From Oscillospiraceae bacterium (lineage in GTDB: Bacteria > Bacillota > Clostridia > Oscillospirales > Acutalibacteraceae), in the NCBI GenBank assembly GCA_015065725.1, contig SVPV01000001.1, positions 55,434 to 119,433 on the forward strand: DNA of 64,000 bases, given 5' to 3'. Position numbers and translations under genes: made by a program. Positions 35,601 to 43,779 of the stretch are shown here, in pieces; the stretch's first letter is position 1, and each line of letters starts with the position of its first letter. The notes below the pieces were generated by a model. That model saw only the letters and a list, made by a program, of their open reading frames with translations. It was not told where the DNA came from and ran no database searches.

Positions 35601-37973
35601 ACCGCAAGATACGTACATTCGGGCAATAAGAGTATTGAGCAAACAGTCGTTTCAACTAAAGAGAGTACCTATACTTTACCTGTAGATTTGTATTCAAGTA
35701 CTGAATACGAGGTTTCCTTTAGATACTTTGTACAGAAGAGTGGCTCTACAATAGAAGCATCGGTTGGCTTAAACGGTACTGCTGCTGATACTGCAACACT
35801 CGCTTATGCTGATAATTGGCAGACTTATTCCTCGAAAGTGAATGCAACTGCCAACACCGATAAAATTACTCTTGCTTTTGGCGGTGCCGATGCGGTAGTT
35901 TATATTGATGACGTTTGTGTAGAACCTGCAGATGATAGCGGTAAAATAACCGTTTCGGTAGGTGCTTGCGAGAACGGTACTGGTACTGTAAGTGACGGAA
36001 AGATTGTTTTAGGAAAACCTGTTATATTTACAGCAACCGCAAATAAGGATTACGTTTTCGATAAATGGGTAAATGCAAATAACGAGACCGTTTCTAATGA
36101 CCCCGTTTATGTTGCAACAGGTATCAGTGAAGACACTGTTTTAACACCTGTTTTCGTTCGGGTACCTGAAGCTACGGTAGAATACGGCTTTGAAACTGCA
36201 GTTGATGCTGACTATAGTGATTTAGCAGTTCGCTACACACCAGCCACAGCATATTATGACAAAGAAAATGTCCATTGGGGTGAAAGCTCTCTGCGTTTGG
36301 ACGGTTACGGCAGCTCGTACACCTATCCGTTAACCTTAAAAGCAGGCGGCAACTATAAAGTATCCTTCTGGTACTTGTTACGTTCATCTGATATCGCTAC
36401 AATAACAATTAAGTTAGGCGACAATACATATAACGGTTGTTCTGCAAACAGTTTATGGATAGAGCGTTATTTAGAAATTACTCCTACAACAGATACACAG
36501 CTTACAATTGAGGTTAGTGGCGGTGCAGGTCCTGTTTATATTGATGATATCAGGGTTTTGCAGTATCATACTGTATCAATAGCAGATAGCATTAGCGGTT
36601 TGGTTTCAGTTGATAAAATTGAGCCTGCTCATAATGATACTATTGAGGTTGCTTTCAAAAAGCAAAACAGTAAAGGACAATACTTCTTTGGTTGGCATAA
36701 AGACGGTGTTACTACCGAAGCTAATATCTATACTACAACAATTAAAGTAGATAAAGATTTAACTATTGATGAAACACTTATCGGCACACCTGTTTATGCA
36801 GACACATATGACACCGACGGCGACGGTAAAACAAACGTTCTTGACTTCATATACACCAGTAAAAAGATAGAGTCTACTGCTGATTATGTACTTGGCAGTG
36901 ATGTTGATAAATCAGGATGTCTTGATGCTAATGACCTTACATCAATTAAAAAGACCTTATTGGGTATTGCAACAAAGAGCGAACGAGACGCATATTTATC
37001 ACAGACAAAGATTGATATCGTTGGTTCGAGTGATGATTTAAACACTTGGGTTTATCAGTTAGGTACTGACGGTGTTATGGTACGTGAGGCAGTTATTGAT
37101 TCGGGTAGAAATGATAACAACCCCGTTGAAATCGTACAAATTTCTGATATTCATTTTACCTACTTTAACGAAAGAGATTTCAAAGAAGCTAATCCTACAG
37201 TTTTAAGTACCAGCGAAAAGCTAACCTTCCGAAAAGACGGTGAGTCTGCTCCTAATGCCGACAAATGTATGGAATATGCGAGCTATTTCAATGACCAAAC
37301 GGTTATAACGGGTGATACATTGAGTTCTCTTTCATGGGGTACGATTGAGTTACTTCAAAAGCATATTTGGGCTAAAGACCCATTGGCAATGGTTACTCTT
37401 GGTAATCATGAGATGTTTATGAAAATACAGGGCTTGGTAGAAGAAACAACCTCACTAGAGTCACGTTATAACCTATTAACAGAGGTTTGGCGTCACGATG
37501 TTTACTATACTTCAAGGGTTATAGACGAAAAGGTAATGGTTGTTCAAATGGATAATTCGTTAAATTATTACTGGGACGGCCAGCAAACAAAGCTTGCCGC
37601 TGACATAAAGAAAGCACGCGAAAACAATTATACCATTTTACTTTTCCAGCATGTTCCTATTATAACTAAAAACCCTGCTGAAACAAACCTTGCAGCCATA
37701 TATCAAAACGATGGTAATTTTGTGAATTTCTGTGATGGCGTAGATGGGTTGACCGTATTCCCTGACAGAACTAGTGTAACAACAGAGGTTTATGACCTTA
37801 TAACCTCTAACGCAGATGTAATTAAGGGTATATTCTGCGGACATTTACACAGCGATTACTATACCGAAGTTATTGCAAAGAATAACGATGGCACAGATGC
37901 TGTAATTCCGCAGTATGTATTGACCGGTGCTGCTTACGATAACGGTCACGTTCTTAAAATTACAGTTGATTAA
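32673..37973 (+). CDS. Secreted paralogue: duplicated discoidin-like modules, CBM-like modules, dockerin, metallophosphoesterase
   Basis: This 1,766-residue protein is a close paralogue of the preceding gene. After the signal peptide (MKRMKKVFSLILSVCLIVCA) the TYNSTR module is present twice in tandem (about 40-380 and 385-725), replacing the unique N-region of the first protein. From there the two align colinearly: CBM-like modules with YIDDI, InlB-type repeats, a dockerin (DTDGDGKTNVLD and DVDKSGCLDANDL, about 1379-1435) and a calcineurin-like phosphoesterase. Metal ligands D1492, D1548, GNHE, QH and GHLH are kept. However, the second Asp of the GDxxD motif is Ser (GDTLS, S1551), which may lower activity. 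GGGAG precedes the ATG. Confidence 0.8.
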   Translation: MKRMKKVFSLILSVCLIVCAVPITNATFMTMAENGGTGVDTETYNSTRAEVEARISADNNLLKGREATVALSQKTTETIYRYSKNYNNKFSFLTDGTLSTAHADISEGDCTYNVLVYSLGGTASVEGFELFNRNAAQNSSYEVYLSDSPNGILAEENKIYSYDGSTDISASDRCQYVQFATAKTGSYVAINLIKTYGADSSTNNFRISEIAVYGTITDANTYEIYSTDGASAYTENNVLKGRLVERTGSSGGVDGWDVALTDGDVSNKYDLYNVGDGNTCLTWDLGCNAVIDSFIVAQYGHFATGLEYYVSYDKDTLYNVENYVATYNITEDLFPGTYSQYEEKVEFNENSKPEGRYVGVRISSLSGGETSLRVYEISAIGSKLGTEIYNSTRAEVEARISADNNLLKGRTTTVAMAHQTSNDKHLFSKTWANYPYLTDGTLSSGHADISGGDRTFDALVYSLGGTALVEGFELFNRNYAQNTSYEVYLSDSPNGILAEENKIYSYDGSTDIDASDRCQYVQFAEAKTGSYIAVKLLKTYGMQTESNNYRISEIAAYGTITDANSYEIYSTKGVNAYTENNVLNGLLVERTGSSGGADGWDVALTDGDVSNKYDLTGISSDGSTCLTWDIGYTAVIDSFIVAQYPFYATGVEYYVSHDKATLYNAENHVATYDITDLVSEQYEPYEEKVVFNEDSKPVGRYVGVRIVDLDGESSLRIYEISAIGEVAPPELTPHNYKGFATGFEEGDSISGIGGTAYNQADSADTNVYTGSASRVHTVGEAGAEWTVDDYTLTAYRTYNISFWYKADSASSLGYVTPSATQNGNAFGASNGEWKQYTETVTVLEDTNLAINFYSAADSGMSEGTVIYIDDISIVPTITVINDGVIGGTGTVSLATVDDVLTATFTANDDFAYNLEYWVDLEGNIISEDSVYTAYNPWPGLTLKPVFEKQKLAFDFEKELDFTADGALWYTPETDGYTARYVHSGNKSIEQTVVSTKESTYTLPVDLYSSTEYEVSFRYFVQKSGSTIEASVGLNGTAADTATLAYADNWQTYSSKVNATANTDKITLAFGGADAVVYIDDVCVEPADDSGKITVSVGACENGTGTVSDGKIVLGKPVIFTATANKDYVFDKWVNANNETVSNDPVYVATGISEDTVLTPVFVRVPEATVEYGFETAVDADYSDLAVRYTPATAYYDKENVHWGESSLRLDGYGSSYTYPLTLKAGGNYKVSFWYLLRSSDIATITIKLGDNTYNGCSANSLWIERYLEITPTTDTQLTIEVSGGAGPVYIDDIRVLQYHTVSIADSISGLVSVDKIEPAHNDTIEVAFKKQNSKGQYFFGWHKDGVTTEANIYTTTIKVDKDLTIDETLIGTPVYADTYDTDGDGKTNVLDFIYTSKKIESTADYVLGSDVDKSGCLDANDLTSIKKTLLGIATKSERDAYLSQTKIDIVGSSDDLNTWVYQLGTDGVMVREAVIDSGRNDNNPVEIVQISDIHFTYFNERDFKEANPTVLSTSEKLTFRKDGESAPNADKCMEYASYFNDQTVITGDTLSSLSWGTIELLQKHIWAKDPLAMVTLGNHEMFMKIQGLVEETTSLESRYNLLTEVWRHDVYYTSRVIDEKVMVVQMDNSLNYYWDGQQTKLAADIKKARENNYTILLFQHVPIITKNPAETNLAAIYQNDGNFVNFCDGVDGLTVFPDRTSVTTEVYDLITSNADVIKGIFCGHLHSDYYTEVIAKNNDGTDAVIPQYVLTGAAYDNGHVLKITVD
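32795..34850 (+). repeat. Tandem ~1.03-kb module repeat inside the second paralogue
   Basis: Two direct copies of about 1.03 kb begin near 32795 and 33823, each encoding TYNSTR or IYNSTR followed by ISADNNLLKGR. Long stretches, such as those encoding YEVYLSDSPNGIL and KIYSYDGSTDI, are nearly identical. A third copy lies in the first paralogue near 28335-29355. Boundaries are approximate. Confidence 0.8.
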
Positions 37974-38001
37974 ACACAAAACTAATAAATTGTAAACAAA
38001 C

Positions 38002-38033
38002 TAAGGGTTCTGCTCTTTTGAGCAGAACCCTTA
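38002..38033. terminator. Bidirectional terminator between the second paralogue and yebC
   Basis: A perfect 14-bp stem with a TTTT loop lies between convergent genes. The core GGGTTCTGC/GCAGAACCC matches the hairpin after the first paralogue. A/T-rich flanks on both sides suit two-way termination. Confidence 0.85.
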
Positions 38034-38073
38034 AGTTTTAAAAAGTTATTTATAAATTTTATTAAAACCCAAA

Positions 38074-38802
38074 TTATTCGGGCATTTCCCAGTTGTGCCA
38101 AATTGCCTGAACGTCGTCATTTTCCTCCATCATATCGATAAGCTTTTCCATTTTAGCAATCGATTCCTCATCGTCAAGGGTAGAGGTAGTTTGCGGAATG
38201 TACTGTACTTCGGCAGATAAAAAGCCGTAGCCCTTTTCCTCTAAAGCATCACGTACCACACCTAAATCATTCGGTTCGGTAGTGATTTCGTAAACGTCGC
38301 CGTCAAAATTAAAGTCCTCGGCACCTGCCTCTAAAGCAGCTTCCATAACGGTGTCCTCGTCAAGTCCCTCAGCCTCAATTTCAATTACGCCTTTTCGGTC
38401 GAACATAAACATAACCGAGCCGCTTTGACCCATATTACCGCCGCATTTATCAAAATAGTGACGCATTTCGCCTGCAGTTCTGTTGCGGTTATCGGTAAGT
38501 GTTTCAACAACAACGGCTATTCCCGAAGGACCGTAGCCCTCATAAATTAACTCTTCGTAATTAGTAGAGTCGCTGTCGCCGGCGGCTTTTTTAATTATAC
38601 GCTCAATATTTTCGTTAGGCACATTTGCCGCCTTTGCTTTGGCAATAGCATCTTTGAGCTTGCTGTTTTCGGCAGGATTAGGTCCGCCGTTCTTTACTAT
38701 AACCGCAATCTCTCTACCCATTTTGGTAAAGATTTTTGCCTTTGCGGCATCGGTTTTCTCCTTTTTACGCTTTATATTACTCCATTTGGAATGTCCTGAC
38801 AT
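38074..38802 (-). CDS. yebC: YebC/PmpR-family regulatory protein
   Basis: This YebC/TACO1-family protein has 242 residues, beginning MSGHSKWSNIKRKKEKTDAAKAK. Other family segments are AKAANVPNENIERIIKKA and YEGYGPSGIAVVVE. Members are linked to transcription control and to relief of ribosome stalling. The ORF track start is 10 codons upstream; an AAAGGAAG site favours the ATG at 38802. It lies 39 bases downstream of dusB on the same strand, probably one operon. Confidence 0.94.
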   Translation of the reverse strand: MSGHSKWSNIKRKKEKTDAAKAKIFTKMGREIAVIVKNGGPNPAENSKLKDAIAKAKAANVPNENIERIIKKAAGDSDSTNYEELIYEGYGPSGIAVVVETLTDNRNRTAGEMRHYFDKCGGNMGQSGSVMFMFDRKGVIEIEAEGLDEDTVMEAALEAGAEDFNFDGDVYEITTEPNDLGVVRDALEEKGYGFLSAEVQYIPQTTSTLDDEESIAKMEKLIDMMEENDDVQAIWHNWEMPE

Positions 38803-38841
38803 AATTTTTTCTTCCTTTCGGCATTTTTCCAATCAAATATT

Positions 38842-39813
38842 TTACCACAATTCTTTGTTATCTTCAAGTGCTTTTTCGCATATTCTTTCAATATCTTCAA
38901 AGCAGCTTATTTCGCCGCACATACGGCGAAGCTCGGCGGCACTTTTAAGACCTTTCATATACCATGCAGTATGTTTGCGTGATTCAAGAATTGCATTATG
39001 TGGGTCTTTATAGTTGCACATAAGCTTAATTTGTCGCTTCATAACCTCAAAACGCTTATTGAGGGTTGGATATGAATATTCTTTACCCTCAAAATAAGCG
39101 TTGATTTCCTCAAATACAAAGGGGTTACCCATAGCAGCTCTGCCAACCATTAAAAAATCACAGTTTGTAATTTGCTTAATTTCCTTAGCTGATTTGCCGT
39201 CTACAATATCACCGTTTGCAATAACAGGAATTTTAAGCCGACTTTTAACCTCGGCTATTGTGTTATAGTCAACAGGTGGGGCGTACATTTGCTGTCGGGT
39301 TCTGCCGTGTACTGTAATTGCCGCCGCACCTGCTTTTTCACAAAGCATGGCTAATAGGGGGGCGTTTATGCTCTCTCTATCCCAACCCACACGCATTTTA
39401 ACCGTTACAGGCACATCTACTGCCTTTACTACCGCCTCAACAATGCGTGCGGCGTTGTCGACATCAAGCATTAAGGCACTGCCGCCACCGTTGCCCGCTA
39501 CTTTCGGTGCAGGGCAACCCATATTTATATCAATAAAATCAGGGCTATAGCTAAGAGCCGCTCTTGCTGCCTCTGCCATAACCTTGGGTTCACTGCCGAA
39601 AAGCTGCGATGCACAGGGCTTTACAGTACCCTTAGTTGTAAGCAATGCTGCGGATTTTTTATCTCCGAGGCTTACTCCTTTGGCACTTGTAAGCTCACCC
39701 ACCGTAAAGGCGGCACCCATTTCGGCACATATTTCCCGCATAGCCCTGTCGGCAACACCTGCCATTGGTGCTAATGCGGCATATCCGTCAAGTTCTATAT
39801 TACCAATTCTCAT
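38842..39813 (-). CDS. dusB: tRNA-dihydrouridine synthase
   Basis: This FMN-dependent tRNA dihydrouridine synthase has 323 residues. The TIM-barrel begins GYAALAPMAGVADRAMRE. The catalytic cysteine is in INMGCPAPKVAGNGGGSAL, with VTVKMRVGWD, ITVHGRTRQQMY and VIANGDI following. It is probably a DusB-type enzyme. It precedes yebC on the minus strand and is divergent from the serpin gene. Its ribosome binding site is weak. Confidence 0.93.
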   Translation of the reverse strand: MRIGNIELDGYAALAPMAGVADRAMREICAEMGAAFTVGELTSAKGVSLGDKKSAALLTTKGTVKPCASQLFGSEPKVMAEAARAALSYSPDFIDINMGCPAPKVAGNGGGSALMLDVDNAARIVEAVVKAVDVPVTVKMRVGWDRESINAPLLAMLCEKAGAAAITVHGRTRQQMYAPPVDYNTIAEVKSRLKIPVIANGDIVDGKSAKEIKQITNCDFLMVGRAAMGNPFVFEEINAYFEGKEYSYPTLNKRFEVMKRQIKLMCNYKDPHNAILESRKHTAWYMKGLKSAAELRRMCGEISCFEDIERICEKALEDNKELW

Positions 39814-39871
39814 AACTTGATAATTATATATTAAAAATTAATTTATGTCAAATATAGTTTAGGCAACTTGC

Positions 39872-39900
39872 TTGACATAAACTTTATATACAGGTATAAT
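39872..39900 (+). promoter_or_regulatory. Promoter of the serpin gene
   Basis: A consensus TTGACA, 17-base spacer and TATAAT lie 43 bases before the serpin ATG. The ORF-track start at 39868 falls inside it, which supports the later start. Confidence 0.9.
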
Positions 39901-39942
39901 TATTACAATATAATTTTTATATTAAGTTATAAGGAGAAGTCT

Positions 39943-41316
39943 ATGCAAAATAAATTTAAGTTTTCGGTACCCGCTACGGTTTTGTTGGTAGCAGTTGTTA
40001 CGGTGGCTATAATTTTAGGCATAATTTTTATACCCAATTATAATAAAGAGAAGGAAAATTTAAGTTTTGGAAATCTAACTGCCTATGCGGTAAGCGAGGC
40101 AAAATACCCTGAAACTGTCGATTATCCCGATATTAAAAGTCCCAACTTTTATGAGGAAGAAACAGCGTGGGAGAATAGAAGACTGGAACTTTTAAAGGAT
40201 TATAACAGTAAAACTATGAATACCGATGACTTTTTTAAAAATAGTCTTCCAGTTTTTCTGTCTGGCAGTAAGGGTGAAAACAAGGTGTATTCACCTCTTA
40301 ACATGTATTTTGCACTCGGTATGTTGGCTGAAATCACCGACGAAAACTCTAGAAATGAAATTTTAAAGGCACTTTCAGTTAATGATATAGAAGAACTACG
40401 AAAAACCTCAAACGCACTTTTTAAAGCCAATTACTATAATGATAAAAGGGTAAAGAGTATTCTTGCAAATTCACTATGGCTTAATGATAAAGTGAAGTTT
40501 AATAAAGAAACACTCGAAAAAATTTCTGATGTTTATTACGCTTCCTCTTATAGCGGTGAAATGGGCAGTAAAGAGTTTGACGGTGCTATTGCAACTTGGA
40601 TAAATGAGAACACAAAGAATTTATTAAAAAACCAAACAGGTGACATTAAAACCACAAAATACACTATAATCTCACTTGTAAGTACCATATATTTTAAGGC
40701 ATGTTGGACAGATAAATTCAATGAAATCGCAACAGAAGAGCAGACCTTTTATGCAGAGAATGACGAATATGAGTGCGATTTTATGAATATGTCTCGAGGG
40801 GGTACGGTTTATTACGGAAAAGATTTCAGCAGTGCAAGGCTCTCGCTTGACGGTAGCGGATATATGTATTTTATATTGCCTGATAAAAATTCGTCGGTTG
40901 ATGAAATATTGCGTGGCGATGACCTAGTAAGAGTTATTTCCTCGGGTGATAGCTGGCAAAACAAAACGCAGGCTACTGTGAATTACTCTGTTCCGAAATT
41001 TGACGTTTCTGCTAGTATGGATTTAGAAGACGGGCTTAAAGAGCTTGGAATAAAGGATGTATTCAGCAGATTAGAGTCTGATTTTTCACCCCTTACCAGT
41101 GAAAAAAATCTAGCGGTTTCATCGGCACAGCACAGTGCTAGAGTAATGATTGATGAAGACGGTTGTACGGGTGCAGCTTATACTATGTTTGCAGTAGAAG
41201 GTATGTCGGCACCGCCACCAACCATAATAGATTTCACGCTTGACCGCCCCTTTATTTTTGCGGTAACCTCAAGCACAGGCGATACACTGTTTGCAGGGGT
41301 TGTAAACAAACCGTAA
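39943..41316 (+). CDS. Surface-anchored serpin (serine protease inhibitor)
   Basis: This 457-residue serpin-family protein has an N-terminal hydrophobic anchor (about residues 8-30, VPATVLLVAVVTVAIILGI) and an extracellular serpin fold. Serpin segments include VYSPLNMYFALGMLAE, ANSLWLN and the terminal DFTLDRPFIFAVTSS and GDTLFAGVVNKP. The reactive centre loop begins at the hinge EDGCTGAA (G407 as P15). Counting 14 residues places P1-P1' at Met421-Ser422, followed by APP. The start at 39943 follows AAGGAG; the earlier ORF-track start lies in the promoter. It should inhibit elastase-like proteases if active; the target is inference. Confidence 0.9.
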   Translation: MQNKFKFSVPATVLLVAVVTVAIILGIIFIPNYNKEKENLSFGNLTAYAVSEAKYPETVDYPDIKSPNFYEEETAWENRRLELLKDYNSKTMNTDDFFKNSLPVFLSGSKGENKVYSPLNMYFALGMLAEITDENSRNEILKALSVNDIEELRKTSNALFKANYYNDKRVKSILANSLWLNDKVKFNKETLEKISDVYYASSYSGEMGSKEFDGAIATWINENTKNLLKNQTGDIKTTKYTIISLVSTIYFKACWTDKFNEIATEEQTFYAENDEYECDFMNMSRGGTVYYGKDFSSARLSLDGSGYMYFILPDKNSSVDEILRGDDLVRVISSGDSWQNKTQATVNYSVPKFDVSASMDLEDGLKELGIKDVFSRLESDFSPLTSEKNLAVSSAQHSARVMIDEDGCTGAAYTMFAVEGMSAPPPTIIDFTLDRPFIFAVTSSTGDTLFAGVVNKP

Positions 41317-41361
41317 ATATTTTAGCAAAATAACACTAGGCTTTCTAAAAGGAATGTAAAA

Positions 41362-43761
41362 ATGGATTATTTAACCTTACGAAAAAAGATAATTGAAAAA
41401 GAATTCGGCAGAATGAACGACCGTCAGTTTGAGGCAGTTGTAACGGTAAACGGACCTTTGCTGGTTCTTGCGGGTGCAGGCTCGGGTAAGACAACCGTGC
41501 TTGTAAACCGAATTGCAAATATAGTAAAATACGGTAACGCATATTTTAGTAATGAAACAGGATTTTATACCGATGAGGATATACGTTTAGGTGAGGATTT
41601 CTTGGCGGGCAAACGTGAAGATTTGCCGACAAATGCCTTTTCGGTATCCCCGCCACGTCCTTGGGAAATTTTAGCAATAACCTTTACAAACAAGGCGGCA
41701 GGTGAGCTAAAAGAGCGTATTTCCGCGAAGCTAGGGGAGGCAGGTCTTGACGTCTGGGCAGGCACCTTTCACTCGGTTTGCGGAAAAATTCTTCGTCTCA
41801 ATGCCGAGCATATAGGCTTTACTTCTCATTTTACAATTTATGATACCGATGACCAACGCCGTCTTATGAAAGAGATAATGAAAAGTGCCAATGTTGATGA
41901 GAAAATTTTACCGCTTAAAAGTGTGCTTTCGGAAATTTCTCACGCAAAGGATGAACTTATATCTCCTATAGAGTATGAAATGTCGGCGGGAAGTGACCTT
42001 CGTAAAAAAACCGTAGCAGGACTTTATAAGCTTTATCAAAAAAGGCTAAAGGAAGCCGATGCTATGGACTTTGACGATATGATTGTAAATACAATCGAAC
42101 TGTTCGAACAAAACGAAGAGGTTTTAAGCCGTTATCAGCACCGTTTTAAATACATAATGGTGGACGAGTATCAAGATACCAACCATGCACAGTTCGTGCT
42201 TGTAAGTATGCTTGCAGGCAAAAACGGCAATCTTTGTGTTGTGGGTGATGACGACCAAAGTATTTACCGTTTCCGCGGTGCTACTATTGAAAATATACTT
42301 AATTTTGAAGAGCAATTTACAGGTGCTAAAACTATTAGACTTGAACAGAATTACCGTTCTACTTCAAATATTCTTGATGCCGCAAATGCGGTGATTGCAA
42401 ACAATTTGGGGCGTAAGGGAAAAAATCTTTGGACCGAGAGCGGTCAGGGTGATAAAATCACAGTTTATACCGCTTTGGATGAACGCGGTGAGGCAAGATA
42501 TATTGCCGATAGCATTTTAGAAAGTGTAAGAAACGGCAATAGCTTTTCAAATCACGCTGTGCTTTATAGAATGAATGCACAGTCAGCCTCGCTTGAAGGT
42601 GTTTTTGCACGTAGCGGTATTTCGTATAAGGTTATCGGTGGTTTCCGCTTTTTTGAGCGTAAGGAAATTCGTGATGCTTTGGCATATCTAAATCTTATAA
42701 ATAACCGTAACGACAATGTACGACTTCGCCGTATAATTAATGAGCCAAAAAGAGGAATTGGTGAAACCACCGTAAACAATGCTGCTGATATTGCGGCACA
42801 GTTAGGTATTCCGCTTTTTGAGGTCTTTTCGCGTGCTGATGAGTTTGCGGCAATTTCTCGTGCCTCGACTAAGCTTAAAGAATTTTCTAATATGATAAAC
42901 GATTTAAGGGATTTTTACGAGCAGACAAGCATATCCGAGCTTTATGAAGAAATGCTTTCGCGTACTGGCTATAAAACCGCCCTTATTGCCGCTGGCAAGG
43001 ATGAGCAGGACAGACTTGAAAACGTTGAGGAATTAGGTACCGTAATAAAGCAGTACGAACAGGAAAATGATGAGCCGTCGCTTTCCGCTTTTCTAGAAGA
43101 AATAGCCTTGGTAAGCGATACCGATTCGCTTGACGAGAGTGACGATAAGGTTGTGCTTATGACGGTGCATTCTGCAAAAGGACTTGAGTTTAAAAATGTA
43201 TATATCGTCGGAATGGAGGAGGGAATATTCCCAGGAAACCAATCTATTTACGGCGGGCAAAGTGAAATTGAGGAGGAACGCAGACTTGCCTACGTTGCAA
43301 TAACAAGGGCAAAGCGTAATCTTACAATAACAAACGCTTCTACACGTATGCTTTACGGGGCTACAAACCGTAATCTGCCCTCACGTTTTTTAAAGGAAAT
43401 TCCCGAAGAGCTTTGCGATATATCCTCTGCGTCGGTAAACTTCTATGGTGGCTTTGGCAGTCAACAAGGTTCTTATAAAGATTTTGGTAGAAGTGATAGC
43501 TATAATCAAAAAATCGCGAGTGATTATAGTTTTGGAACTCCCAAAAAATCAAAACCGTTTGGAACCGCCTCTGCGGCGGCACAAAAACCAAGCACATCAC
43601 AAAACTATGTGTCGGGACAAATGGTTGAGCATAAGACATTTGGCAGAGGTATGATAATGTCTGTTATACCTATGGGTGCCGACAGTATGCTCGAAATTGC
43701 TTTTGATACCGTAGGTACTAAAAAGCTTATGGCAGGCTATGCAAAACTTAAAATTATTTAA
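41362..43761 (+). CDS. pcrA: ATP-dependent DNA helicase PcrA/UvrD
   Basis: This superfamily 1A helicase has 799 residues. The motifs are Walker A LAGAGSGKTTVLVNRIANI (residues 37-55), ITFTNKAAGELKERI, VDEYQDTNHAQF, GDDDQSIYRFRGA, LEQNYRST, TVHSAKGLEF and YVAITRAKRNL. The C-terminal VEHKTFGRGMI segment resembles the PcrA Tudor-like RNA polymerase-binding domain. An insertion of about 35 residues (about 60-97) separates the Walker A helix from motif Ia, longer than in Bacillus PcrA. AAAAGGAA precedes the start. Confidence 0.96.
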   Translation: MDYLTLRKKIIEKEFGRMNDRQFEAVVTVNGPLLVLAGAGSGKTTVLVNRIANIVKYGNAYFSNETGFYTDEDIRLGEDFLAGKREDLPTNAFSVSPPRPWEILAITFTNKAAGELKERISAKLGEAGLDVWAGTFHSVCGKILRLNAEHIGFTSHFTIYDTDDQRRLMKEIMKSANVDEKILPLKSVLSEISHAKDELISPIEYEMSAGSDLRKKTVAGLYKLYQKRLKEADAMDFDDMIVNTIELFEQNEEVLSRYQHRFKYIMVDEYQDTNHAQFVLVSMLAGKNGNLCVVGDDDQSIYRFRGATIENILNFEEQFTGAKTIRLEQNYRSTSNILDAANAVIANNLGRKGKNLWTESGQGDKITVYTALDERGEARYIADSILESVRNGNSFSNHAVLYRMNAQSASLEGVFARSGISYKVIGGFRFFERKEIRDALAYLNLINNRNDNVRLRRIINEPKRGIGETTVNNAADIAAQLGIPLFEVFSRADEFAAISRASTKLKEFSNMINDLRDFYEQTSISELYEEMLSRTGYKTALIAAGKDEQDRLENVEELGTVIKQYEQENDEPSLSAFLEEIALVSDTDSLDESDDKVVLMTVHSAKGLEFKNVYIVGMEEGIFPGNQSIYGGQSEIEEERRLAYVAITRAKRNLTITNASTRMLYGATNRNLPSRFLKEIPEELCDISSASVNFYGGFGSQQGSYKDFGRSDSYNQKIASDYSFGTPKKSKPFGTASAAAQKPSTSQNYVSGQMVEHKTFGRGMIMSVIPMGADSMLEIAFDTVGTKKLMAGYAKLKII

Positions 43762-43779
43762 AAATTTTGGAGGAAAATT

